A stretch of DNA of 49,563 nucleotides from an uncultured Myxococcales bacterium (GTDB lineage Bacteria > Myxococcota_A > UBA9042 > CAIXZC01), in the NCBI GenBank assembly GCA_903895725.1, contig CAITUV010000081.1, positions 1-49,563 of the forward strand, written 5' to 3'. Shown here one piece after another: positions 24,697 through 32,595 of this stretch. The stretch's first letter is position 1, and each line of letters begins with the position of its first letter. The position numbers were made by a program, and so were the translations under genes. Under the pieces are notes generated by a model. That model searched no databases. It was not told where the DNA came from and saw only the letters and a list, made by a program, of their open reading frames with translations.

Positions 24697-25332
24697 CTAC
24701 CCCTTGTGCTCGATGACGATGCCTTCCACCACGTAGCCGACATCCTCGCAGCTGTCGGTGGCCGACTCCACGATCTCATACAACTCCTTGAGCTTGATCA
24801 CGGTCAGAGGGTCGAACCCCCCCTTGAACAGCGCAGCGATGCCCGACCGGTGCAGGCCGTCCGCCTCGTTCTCGAGGCTGTTGAGCCCCTTGAGCACCCC
24901 GTGCGGATCCACCTCGTCCTTCAGGTTCCGCAACATCTTGACCATCTCGAGGACCTTCTCCTGAGACCTCACCAGGACGCCGGCGAGCTGAACGACCTCA
25001 TCGGGGACGCTCATGATCTCGTAGAGCACGACCCGGTGCGCCGCGGCCTCGATGAAGTCCACGATGTCGTCGAGGGCCACCATCAGCTCCCGGATCTCCT
25101 CCCGCTCGAACGGCGTGATGAAGCTCTTGCGGAGCAGGTCGACCTCCATGTGCACGACCTCGTCGCACTGGTGCTCCAGCTCCTCGATGTGCGAGAGCTG
25201 ACGCCTCATGGCCGGGTCCGCCAGATTCTGGAGGACCGAAAGCATCACCTTGGCCGCTTCCAGCCCGAGCGACGCATGACGTTCGAAGAGGTCGAAGAAG
25301 TCCAGATTGGACGGGAGCAGCTTCTTGAACAT
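24697..25332 (-). CDS. DUF47 / PhoU-like Pit accessory protein
   Basis: A 211-residue all-helical protein starting MFKKLLPSNLDFFDLFERHA, the typical DUF47 (TIGR00153) N-terminus. Acidic, helix-forming segments follow (EELEHQCDEVVH, VALDDIVDFIEAAAHRV), which in PhoU-like proteins bind metal clusters. In other bacteria it is encoded next to pit and modulates its activity. An upstream in-frame Met is ignored because the family begins at MFKKL and AGGAGGA lies 6 bp ahead of this ATG. Confidence 0.92.
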   Translation of the reverse strand: MFKKLLPSNLDFFDLFERHASLGLEAAKVMLSVLQNLADPAMRRQLSHIEELEHQCDEVVHMEVDLLRKSFITPFEREEIRELMVALDDIVDFIEAAAHRVVLYEIMSVPDEVVQLAGVLVRSQEKVLEMVKMLRNLKDEVDPHGVLKGLNSLENEADGLHRSGIAALFKGGFDPLTVIKLKELYEIVESATDSCEDVGYVVEGIVIEHKG

Positions 25333-25367
25333 GGCATCCTCCTCGCACAGAACCGATTTCCGGGCTG

Positions 25368-25396
25368 AACCTAGCACGTTTCCCGCCGGTTGCCAA
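25368..25396 (-). promoter_or_regulatory. Possible promoter of the DUF47-PiT operon
   Basis: On the minus strand, TTGGCA (25391-25396) and TAGGTT (25368-25373) are 17 bp apart, about 35 bp before the DUF47 ATG. The match to consensus is moderate. No tandem CTGTCA Pho-box pair was found. Confidence 0.4.
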
Positions 25397-25455
25397 ACGT
25401 TCGTGCGCTGAGGTGCGCAGGCGGCCCCTGCCCCCGAGTCAACTCTGCCTCGCAA

Positions 25456-25489
25456 TTGACAGGAGTGCTCCCCGGAAGGTATCTTCCGG
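25456..25489 (+). promoter_or_regulatory. Promoter of the CotH genes with a palindrome over the -10
   Basis: TTGACA (25456-25461) is 18 bp from TATCTT (25480-25485). A perfect inverted repeat, CCGGAAG-GTAT-CTTCCGG (25472-25489), covers the -10 box, as expected of a repressor site. The CotH start is at 25545, about 55 bp downstream. Confidence 0.6.
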
Positions 25490-25544
25490 GAGGATGCCAG
25501 GACAGCCGCAACACGCTCCCGGGTGCATCCCGGTGGAGGACGAC

Positions 25545-27266
25545 ATGATGACCGCCCTGTCTTGCCGTACCAGCCTGCTGCTTGCCTTCCTGGTCACGGC
25601 GGGGTGCAACCTGACCACACCTCTCGATGCCGACATCTCGACACCCCAGGAAGTGGTTGATGGTGCAGATGTCACGGGCAGCTCCGACAGTGCGCAAGGC
25701 GAGGAAGATCTCGGGTCCGGGTGGACCGACATCTCGATTCCTCCGCACACGGTACAACCCTGCTCCGAGATCTACGACGAGGCGCTTCTGCCCACGTTCG
25801 AGGTGGAGATCGCTCCCGACGTCTGGGCAGCCATGCTCGAGGAGTGGAAGAACGGAGACGTGTGGGAAGCCGAGGGGAAGCCCGTCAAGGTGTACCGACC
25901 GGCCAAGTGGTTCCGCTACGAGGACGAGACCTTCTTCGACGTCATGATCCGCCCCAAGGGAAGCCCGTTCCAGTGGCCCCTGTCTCCCACCAAGATGCAG
26001 TTCAACATCTCGTTCACCCAGATCAACAAGGACCAGAGATTCCGCGGGGTGCGAAAGCTGCTCCTCGATGCGCCGGCCTGGGATCCCACCTTCTTCCACG
26101 ACCGCCTCGGAATGTCCGTCATGCGTGACCTTGGAATCCCGGCCTCGTGCGCCAACAACGCCAGACTGATCATCAACGGAGAGTACTACGGCATCTTCAC
26201 CAGCATTGAGCGGGTGGACAAGGAGTTCCTGACCCGCTGGTTCGGCCCCCTGCTCAACGACGGCAATCTCTACAAGTACTTCTACAAGGCCAACAACGAG
26301 GACGACGGGGATACCAGCGACCTGGAGGAGACCTTCTTCTTCGACGGGATGACCGGGGAATTCACCGGAGATTCCCTGACACTGGAGGAGCTGGCGGCCA
26401 AGGTCGACCTCGACCAGGCAATCCTCGAATGGGCCGGGGAGGCCATCATTCCGGACGGAGACGGCTTCTGGATCGGCTCGGACAACTTCTACCTTTACAA
26501 CCATCCCACCCGGGGCTTCCTGTTCATCCCCTGGGATCTGGACATCTCGTTCGACCACAAGAAGCCCTTTGTCGACCCCATCACCCATTCCGTGGACTGG
26601 GGGATCTTCGAAGGCAAGCCCCCTCAGTTCGAGACGGTGATGGCGGACCCGGTGTGGTCGCAGAAGTTCAAGGACGCTCTCGATACCGCCAGAGCAGTGT
26701 ACGACCCCACCGTCCTCCAGGGCCGCATCGACCAGTGGTCCGCACAGATCATCGATGCCGTGGCCGAGGACACGAACAAGCCTTTCTCCACGCAGGAGCA
26801 CATCGACCAGGTGGCCGTCCTGAGGGACTTCGTCCAGCAGAGGGCCGACTACTATGACGGCTGGAAGGTGTGCACGTCGGATGGGGGTCCCTCCGTTGAC
26901 AAGTCGTTTGCGGGGGCCAACTTCCGCTTCCTGCTCTCCGCCTGCGGCTGGGAGCTCTCCGAACAGGCTTGTGTCAAGGCGGGTGGCCACCTGGCATCTC
27001 CCCAGTCCGATGAGGAACAGGCGTTCCTGGTCGCCGAGTCCCAGGCGCTGGTCGAAGGGTACTGGTGGCTCGGGGCAAACGACATCGCGCTGGAAGGCGC
27101 CTACGTCGGTGCCGACGGCTCTCCGCTCCCGTACGACAGCTGGGGCAACGAGCAGCCGGACGGAGAGGACAGCCAGAACTGTGCGGCCCTCAGCCCCACC
27201 GAAACGGGCGACTGGCAGGACAAGGAATGCTCATCCCCCTATCCCGCCATCTGTCGACTGCCCTGA
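25545..27266 (+). CDS. CotH-kinase-family lipoprotein with C-terminal C-type lectin domain
   Basis: A 573-residue lipoprotein. The start is ATG-ATG at 25545, preceded by GGTGGAGG, with lipobox LVTAGC. Residues about 75-430 form a CotH kinase domain: a beta-rich N-lobe with MIRPKGSPFQWPLSP, then GEYYGIFTSIERVDKEFL, DGNLYKYFYKA and the metal-binding-type FLFIPWDLDISFD. Bacterial CotH proteins are atypical kinases that phosphorylate secreted proteins. Residues about 450-573 are a C-type lectin-like domain with paired Cys, a QPD motif (EQPDGEDSQNC) and WQDKEC, features of calcium-dependent galactose-type binding. A lectin fused to a secreted kinase suggests targeting to a glycan or glycoprotein. 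It lies 15 bp upstream of a CotH paralogue, so they form an operon. Confidence 0.85.
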   Translation: MMTALSCRTSLLLAFLVTAGCNLTTPLDADISTPQEVVDGADVTGSSDSAQGEEDLGSGWTDISIPPHTVQPCSEIYDEALLPTFEVEIAPDVWAAMLEEWKNGDVWEAEGKPVKVYRPAKWFRYEDETFFDVMIRPKGSPFQWPLSPTKMQFNISFTQINKDQRFRGVRKLLLDAPAWDPTFFHDRLGMSVMRDLGIPASCANNARLIINGEYYGIFTSIERVDKEFLTRWFGPLLNDGNLYKYFYKANNEDDGDTSDLEETFFFDGMTGEFTGDSLTLEELAAKVDLDQAILEWAGEAIIPDGDGFWIGSDNFYLYNHPTRGFLFIPWDLDISFDHKKPFVDPITHSVDWGIFEGKPPQFETVMADPVWSQKFKDALDTARAVYDPTVLQGRIDQWSAQIIDAVAEDTNKPFSTQEHIDQVAVLRDFVQQRADYYDGWKVCTSDGGPSVDKSFAGANFRFLLSACGWELSEQACVKAGGHLASPQSDEEQAFLVAESQALVEGYWWLGANDIALEGAYVGADGSPLPYDSWGNEQPDGEDSQNCAALSPTETGDWQDKECSSPYPAICRLP

Positions 27267-27281
27267 ACAGGAGAGACCCCG

Positions 27282-28607
27282 ATGAATCCCCGATGCCGCC
27301 CCGCCTTGCTCGTAGCCCCCATGTTGACTGCGGTCCTGCTGGCCTGCTCGAGCAATGAAGCCGCTCCGGTCACCCCGCCCGACCCCTCGGAAACGCTCGA
27401 CCATGTATTCCCGTCGGACCGGGTTCCGGCCGTCGAGATCGAGCTTGCAGGCGGGCTTGCCCCACTTGTCAAAGCCTATCTGGCCAGCGGCTCGATGGAC
27501 TACGTGCAGGGAAGCTTCCTCTTCGACGACGAAGTGCAGACCAACGTCGGCATCCGCATCAAGGGCTCGCTCAAGTCGGGCCTGGGGCAGGTCGAAGACA
27601 AGTTCTCGTTCAAGGTGAACTTCGACTTCTTCGAGGCACCGCACTTCCACGAGATGGACTCGGTTCATCTGCTCAACGACAAGCCCGATCCAAGCCACAT
27701 GCGGGAGATCCTGGCGTCCCGGATGTACAGGGCCATGGGAGTCCCCTGCGCCCGGTCGGCCACGGTGACTCTCAAGGCCAACGGGGAGGACCTCGGCGTC
27801 TACACCCTGGTCCAGGAGATCGACAAGCGGTTCCTCAAGCTCTGGTTCGGCACGGAGGCCGGGGCCGATGACGGCAACCTCTACAAGTGCGTTGCCCCCG
27901 GCTGCTCTCTCGTGTATCGGGGCGACCAGAAGAAGGACTACGTGATCTCGTCCTGCGACGAACCCAACGGCTGCGGCCTCGTCCTCAAGACCAACGAGGA
28001 CGACCCTTCGCTCAACGACTACTCGGACCTCATCGAATTCCTTGACCTGGTGAACAACACGCCGGATGAGGCGTTTCCCGAAGCGCTGGCAGCGGTCTTC
28101 GACGTCGACCTCTACCTGCGCTACCTGGCCGTCGCAGTCGTGATCTCGGATTACGAGGGCTATCTGGGCAAGCTCGACAGCTTCTTCCTGTACCACCGCC
28201 CGGACAACGACCTGTGGGTCCTCATCCCCTGGGACCTCAACAAGACCTACGGCAGCAGCAAGTGCTCCACTTCAGAGGAGCACACGGGCGGCCCCCTCTT
28301 CCCCCCGTTCTGCGGCGAATCGGAGCGTCCGCTCGGCAAGCGGATCATGGCGGTCCCGGCATGGCGCGACAAGTACCTCGCCTATGTCCAGGAGCTCCTG
28401 GATGGCCAGTTCACCCAGGAGGTCCAGAAGGGCTGGATCGATGAGATGGATCAGCTCATCCGGTCCTACGTCGAGACCGACCCCATCCCCATGTTCCCCT
28501 TTGACGAGTACGTCAGTTCCGTTGGCGACGCAGGCTCGGACTGGGATCCCATGAACCTGCTCGAATTCGTCCAGGATCGTCGGGCCTACCTCGAAACGCA
28601 GCTCTGA
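27282..28607 (+). CDS. CotH-kinase-family lipoprotein
   Basis: A 441-residue lipoprotein with signal LVAPMLTAVLLACSS. The CotH domain fills the rest: VGIRIKGSLKSG, DKFSFKVNFDFF, GEDLGVYTLVQEIDKRFL, DDGNLYKC, and VLIPWDLNKTYG, where the metal-site motif has Asn instead of the second Asp seen in the neighbour. A Cys-containing insert (about 200-235) is specific to this copy. It lacks the lectin domain. The order and 15-bp spacing suggest duplication followed by divergence. Substrates are unknown; the pair may phosphorylate surface or secreted proteins. Confidence 0.85.
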   Translation: MNPRCRPALLVAPMLTAVLLACSSNEAAPVTPPDPSETLDHVFPSDRVPAVEIELAGGLAPLVKAYLASGSMDYVQGSFLFDDEVQTNVGIRIKGSLKSGLGQVEDKFSFKVNFDFFEAPHFHEMDSVHLLNDKPDPSHMREILASRMYRAMGVPCARSATVTLKANGEDLGVYTLVQEIDKRFLKLWFGTEAGADDGNLYKCVAPGCSLVYRGDQKKDYVISSCDEPNGCGLVLKTNEDDPSLNDYSDLIEFLDLVNNTPDEAFPEALAAVFDVDLYLRYLAVAVVISDYEGYLGKLDSFFLYHRPDNDLWVLIPWDLNKTYGSSKCSTSEEHTGGPLFPPFCGESERPLGKRIMAVPAWRDKYLAYVQELLDGQFTQEVQKGWIDEMDQLIRSYVETDPIPMFPFDEYVSSVGDAGSDWDPMNLLEFVQDRRAYLETQL

Positions 28608-28628
28608 ACGGCTGGCGGGTCAACCAGA

Positions 28629-29738
28629 TCAGCTGCGGCATTCCAGCATTCTGGCGCACAGAGCGGGCCACACGGAGGTCAAGGCCCCCCGTCCCATGAA
28701 CACGCCGATGTGGCCGGCATCGGCCAGGTAGCGTGTGCATCGGGCCGAGGGAGCAAGCTCCTCCAGGGCGAACACCTGCTCGGCCGGAGTGATGTGGTCC
28801 CGGGTACCGGCCACCAGGAATACCGGACAGCGGATTCCCGACAGATCCACCCGGCGCCCGTCCACCTCCAGCGTTCCCGAAGCCAGGCGGTTGTCCTTGA
28901 AGAGGTCCCGCACGACCTCCAGGTAGAGCCGTCCCGCCACGTCCTTGTTCAGGCGGTACCAGTTGCGCAGGGCCGAGTACCGGGCCACGTATCCGTCGTC
29001 CAGTGCATTGAGGTACAGCAGCGCATCGTTGAGGAAGAAGCGCTCGAACGGCCGCAGCAGGTCAAAGCCCCGGGACAGGGCTGTACCGGGAGCCGAGCCG
29101 CCCCCGGCCTTCACCAGCGCCTCGTACCAGAGCATCGGCATCATGCGCACGAACCCGTGAAGCGGCGTGATCCCGGCATGGGTATCGATTGGCGCGGCGG
29201 CCACGGTCAGCGACGCCACGCAGTCCGGATGCAACGCAGCCAGGATCGCACACTGCCATCCCCCCTGACAGAGCCCCACGAGATGGGCCCGTCCTCCCGC
29301 CGCATCGACTGCGGCCCGGATGTCTTCGATGGAATCCGCGATGCTGTATTCCCGGTCCTCCGGCGGGGAGAGCCAGTCGGTGACCAGCACTCGAGACACA
29401 CCGCCTTCCCGCAACGTGCGCACCAGGCTCTGATCCGGGGAAAAGTCCGCGATGTAGGAGTGATTGACTTGCGGCGTGACGATGAGCACGGGAGGCTGCC
29501 CCTTCACGGAGCGCCCGTAGATCCTCAGGTCGAGCGTGTCCCGCAGCGGAACGGTCCGCCCCGGGGTGGCCCATCGAGGCTTCGGGGGTGCGGCGGGGAA
29601 TGCGGTGTTCAGATACGTGGTCAAACGACGCCCCTCCCGCTCGGCCACGGCCAGAAACCCGTCCGTCAGACTGCCCCAGAAATGCGCCACGTCCCCCGCC
29701 CCGGGCCATTTTGCTTCCATGTCGTGCACCTCGTTCAT
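28629..29738 (-). CDS. PhaC-like alpha/beta-hydrolase (polyester synthase family)
   Basis: A 369-residue alpha/beta-hydrolase. The nucleophile elbow is GLCQGG with Cys157, and the partners Asp314 (AGTRDHITP) and His343 (DAGHIGVF) complete the Cys-Asp-His triad of polyhydroxyalkanoate synthases. A VTDWLSPP segment also corresponds to the PhaC DWG region. Length fits class III PhaC. No PhaE or PhaR partner is adjacent. It overlaps the KAS III-like gene by 4 bp and follows the acyl-CoA synthetase gene. It may polymerise or transfer a hydroxyacyl group made by this cluster, or it may be a hydrolase or transferase that retains the Cys. Confident in the fold and triad, unsure of the reaction. Confidence 0.75.
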   Translation of the reverse strand: MNEVHDMEAKWPGAGDVAHFWGSLTDGFLAVAEREGRRLTTYLNTAFPAAPPKPRWATPGRTVPLRDTLDLRIYGRSVKGQPPVLIVTPQVNHSYIADFSPDQSLVRTLREGGVSRVLVTDWLSPPEDREYSIADSIEDIRAAVDAAGGRAHLVGLCQGGWQCAILAALHPDCVASLTVAAAPIDTHAGITPLHGFVRMMPMLWYEALVKAGGGSAPGTALSRGFDLLRPFERFFLNDALLYLNALDDGYVARYSALRNWYRLNKDVAGRLYLEVVRDLFKDNRLASGTLEVDGRRVDLSGIRCPVFLVAGTRDHITPAEQVFALEELAPSARCTRYLADAGHIGVFMGRGALTSVWPALCARMLECRS

Positions 29739-30799
29739 CCGTTGCCCCCTGCCGCAGCCTGAATGCGACAGGCGGAGCGCTCACCCCAGCGAATCGCCAC
29801 GGCTCCCCAGGAGTAGCCGATGCCTGCACCGACACAGGCCACGACCGTACCCGGTCGAATCCGCCCGGACTGCAGCCCCAGCTCAAGCGAGAGGATCTGA
29901 TCGAACTGCCCGATGTGACCATACGTCGACAGATAGGTCGACTGCTCCGGTGCCAACCCCAGCGTCTTGAGCATCTCGTCGTGGGCGGAGCGCTTCATGT
30001 GCAGCAGGGCCAGATACCCGATGTCGGCCCGGGTAAGCCCCGCCTCGGCCAGCGCATCGTCCACCACGCCGACGAAGTTCGGCATGGAGCGCTCAGCGAG
30101 CAGGTTGCGCATCCGCTCCTGGTCCGTCACGTCCAGGCACCGGCCCGCCTCCAGGGCGTTGTCCGGGCCCAGCGGGGAGACCGTCCCGCCGACTCGCCCC
30201 AGTACCAGCCTGGACATTGCACCGTCCGATCGAAGTGCGGTCCCGACCACCTCGTTTTCCGGGTGCCCCCGCCGAAGGAGCACGGCCCCTCCGCCCGGAG
30301 CCAGGTTGTACATGAACGAAACCCTCGGGTTCCTGTAGTCGATCCAGTCACCGTTGCGGTAGCCGCCCGCGAGCAGCACCGTCCGGGTCTGAGGCTCCGC
30401 CAGCATCAGCGCCCGGGCCAGGCGAATCCCCGCGGCAAACGTCGAGCACTTCTGCAGAACGTCCACGGCCCACGCCCGCCTCGCCCCCACGCGCTCCTGG
30501 ATGTAGATGCCCGACGTGGTCATCGGGTACTCGCGAAGCTCGTCACCGATGCAGAGGATCGCGTCCACCTCCCGGGGGTCCGTGCCGGCCCGCTCGAGAC
30601 AGGCCAGCGCCGCCCTGGCCCCCATCTCCTGAGCCCCATCGTCTGGTCCGGCCACCGTCTTGGCCTCGATTCCCAGCTTGTCGATGACCGCCTGCTCCGT
30701 CCACGCCCCATCGGTCCGGGCCGCCAGCTCGGCTGCCGACATCCGCCCCTCGGGCAGGTACATGGCAGTGGCCACGATGCCCACGCTGTCCCGAATCAT
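29735..30799 (-). CDS. KAS III-like (FabH/thiolase superfamily) condensing enzyme
   Basis: A 354-residue condensing enzyme, starting MIRDSVGIVA. Catalytic Cys118 lies in DVLQKCSTF and His267 in LLHMKRSAH. The position normally held by catalytic Asn is His295 (STYGHIGQF). This differs from FabH and OleA, so the condensation or decarboxylation chemistry may differ too. The C-terminal VGAGIGYSWGAVAIRW strand matches the superfamily. It overlaps the PhaC-like gene by 4 bp and is 22 bp downstream of the synthetase gene. It probably joins an activated acyl group to another acyl-CoA, or acts as an acyltransferase. Confidence 0.8.
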   Translation of the reverse strand: MIRDSVGIVATAMYLPEGRMSAAELAARTDGAWTEQAVIDKLGIEAKTVAGPDDGAQEMGARAALACLERAGTDPREVDAILCIGDELREYPMTTSGIYIQERVGARRAWAVDVLQKCSTFAAGIRLARALMLAEPQTRTVLLAGGYRNGDWIDYRNPRVSFMYNLAPGGGAVLLRRGHPENEVVGTALRSDGAMSRLVLGRVGGTVSPLGPDNALEAGRCLDVTDQERMRNLLAERSMPNFVGVVDDALAEAGLTRADIGYLALLHMKRSAHDEMLKTLGLAPEQSTYLSTYGHIGQFDQILSLELGLQSGRIRPGTVVACVGAGIGYSWGAVAIRWGERSACRIQAAAGGNG

Positions 30800-30821
30800 G
30801 CCGTCCTCCTCCCTTCGTGAA

Positions 30822-32396
30822 TCACGCTGCTCTCCTGCCGTCGCACAACAGCCCGGACAGCTCGCTGCGCACGACCTTCCCGCTCGAATTGCGGGGAAGA
30901 GAGGCAATCACGGTGACCCGTTTGGGGACCTTGTAGCCGGCAAGTCGATTGCGGAGCCAGGCCGAAAGCTCCTCCGGGACTATGCATCCTCCTGAGACCG
31001 GGACCACGAACGCATGTCCGACCTCGCCCCACCGTTCATCCGGGACCGGCAGCACCGCAGCCTCCAGCACGTCCGGATGACCCGCCAGAGCATTCTCGAT
31101 CTCGGCCGGGTACACGTTTTCCCCGCCGGAAATGAACATGTCTTTGGCGCGCCCGGCCACCTGGTAGTATCCGTCAGCATCCCGCCGCAGGAGGTCCCCG
31201 GTCCGGAACCAGCCTTCCCGGAAGGCAGCTTGAGTGGCTGCCGGATTGTCGAAGTACCCTGAAAACACATGGGGTCCCCGCATCCAGAGCTCGCCGACCT
31301 CGTCCGCAGCGGCCTCACTTCCGTCCTCCCGGGCGAGCCGGGCATCGCAGTAGGGCATAGGAATGCCGACGGATCCGGCTCGAGAGAGTGCCTCGTGCGG
31401 GGGCAGGAAGAAGCAGTTGGGACCTGCCTCGGTCATGCCGAACCCCTGAGTGATGGTAAGCCCGTGGGACTCGTACTCCCGGATCAGCGAGATCGGCAGC
31501 GGTGCCCCGCCGCACAGGCAGAGCCTGAGCCGCGTCGCTGCCTCGAAGAACCCCGGCGCATCCGCCAGCATCCGGAAGATTACCGGCACTCCGAACAGCA
31601 CCGAGACCTTGCCCGATGCCACGGCATCCACTACGCCCGGCGCATCGAATGCCTCCTGAACGTGGACCGTTCCTCCCACCTGAAGGAGCGGCAGGGCAAG
31701 CACGTTGATGGCCCCGGTGTGAAACAGCGGTGTAAACAGAAGGGTCTCGTCCGCACCGGTCAGCCGCCAGGCGAAGATGGTGTTCAGCCCGTTGTAGAAG
31801 AGCTGCCGTTCCGACAGCATCGCGGCCTTGGGTCGCCCCGTCGTTCCCGACGTGAACAGGAGGAGTGCGGTGCTGTCTTCCGACTCTCCAGCGTCGGTCT
31901 CTCCCGTGTCGACCTCTCCGGCGTCGGCCTCACCCGCCGGCTTCGTGCTGCGGCCCGGGATTCCTTCCTGCCCTCCCCTCCTGGTGCCGGAGTCCGCCTT
32001 CGACAGGCACGCCAGCGCACAGCCCTCCGGCCGCTTCAGCCCCTCGGCAACCGGGGCGAATGCGTCGTCATGCAACAGCACCCGGGGTCGAGCCAGGGCC
32101 AGCAGGTCGACGAGCTCAGGGCCTGCCAGGCGCCAGTTGAGCGGAGCCAGAATCGCCCCCACCCGCCGACAGCCGAAGAAGAGCGAAAAGAAGTCCGTGC
32201 GGTTCCGGGCCAGCAGTGCCACCCGGTCGCCGCGGCCGACGTCGTGTTCGGCCACCAGCTGGTGCGCCCAGAGCTCTGCTCGCTCGTCCAGCTCGCGCCA
32301 GGTCATGGTGCCGCCGGCCCCGGAAAGGGCGGTGCGTTCCGGGGTGTACCGGGCCCAGCGCCGGGCATGATCTACGCTCGAGATTCCGTTCCACAT
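30822..32396 (-). CDS. AMP-dependent acyl-CoA synthetase/ligase
   Basis: A 524-residue ANL-superfamily enzyme. Visible motifs: the A3 P-loop LLLFTSGTTGRPKAAM (about 178-193), GFGMTEAGPNC (A5), GELWMRGPHVFSGYF (A6/A7), WFRTGDLLRRDADGYY (A8) and the C-terminal GRAKDMFISGGENVYP, with Lys in PRNSSGKVVRSEL. It would convert a fatty or related acid into acyl-AMP and acyl-CoA. A 20-residue acidic five-residue-repeat linker (EADAG-EVDTG-ETDAG-ESEDS, about 156-175) sits just before the P-loop and is unusual. It heads the minus arm of the cluster behind a promoter with an operator-like palindrome. The start has GGAGGGG upstream. Confidence 0.9.
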   Translation of the reverse strand: MWNGISSVDHARRWARYTPERTALSGAGGTMTWRELDERAELWAHQLVAEHDVGRGDRVALLARNRTDFFSLFFGCRRVGAILAPLNWRLAGPELVDLLALARPRVLLHDDAFAPVAEGLKRPEGCALACLSKADSGTRRGGQEGIPGRSTKPAGEADAGEVDTGETDAGESEDSTALLLFTSGTTGRPKAAMLSERQLFYNGLNTIFAWRLTGADETLLFTPLFHTGAINVLALPLLQVGGTVHVQEAFDAPGVVDAVASGKVSVLFGVPVIFRMLADAPGFFEAATRLRLCLCGGAPLPISLIREYESHGLTITQGFGMTEAGPNCFFLPPHEALSRAGSVGIPMPYCDARLAREDGSEAAADEVGELWMRGPHVFSGYFDNPAATQAAFREGWFRTGDLLRRDADGYYQVAGRAKDMFISGGENVYPAEIENALAGHPDVLEAAVLPVPDERWGEVGHAFVVPVSGGCIVPEELSAWLRNRLAGYKVPKRVTVIASLPRNSSGKVVRSELSGLLCDGRRAA

Positions 32397-32417
32397 GGCA
32401 TCCCCTCCGTTCGGCGG

Positions 32418-32432
32418 TGCTGCAATGCAGCA
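32418..32432. promoter_or_regulatory. TetR-type operator at the synthetase promoter start
   Basis: TGCTGCA-A-TGCAGCA is a perfect 15-bp inverted repeat. It begins 4 bp downstream of the minus-strand -10 box, covering the expected transcription start. A related half-site, TGCTGCAACGCA, occurs at 32474-32485, just upstream of the -35. The adjacent TetR gene is the obvious candidate regulator. Confidence 0.65.
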
Positions 32433-32435
32433 TTG

Positions 32436-32464
32436 AATTTAGGGCCGTTCCTCAGGCCTGTCAA
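32436..32464 (-). promoter_or_regulatory. Promoter of the acyl-CoA synthetase operon
   Basis: On the minus strand, TTGACA (32459-32464) is 17 bp from TAAATT (32436-32441). The palindrome at 32418-32432 lies directly downstream, which is a classic arrangement for repression. Confidence 0.7.
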
Positions 32465-32506
32465 GCAGGAATGTGCTGCAACGCAAAATCTTGAAATCGA
32501 AACGGA

Positions 32507-32535
32507 TTGACGAGTCCGTCCGGATGGGGTATGCT
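32507..32535 (+). promoter_or_regulatory. Promoter of the TetR-SDR arm
   Basis: TTGACG (32507-32512) is 17 bp from TATGCT (32530-32535), about 60 bp upstream of the TetR ATG at 32596. Confidence 0.6.
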
Positions 32536-32595
32536 TCGTGTCGGCCGGATGGGGGTAGACGGCTTCGACCACAGTTCGAAGCGGAGGGGCAAGCG

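Noticed and set aside
25333..25470. Pho box upstream of DUF47-PiT
   Set aside because: Only one CTGTCA half-site was found and no tandem partner at the proper spacing.
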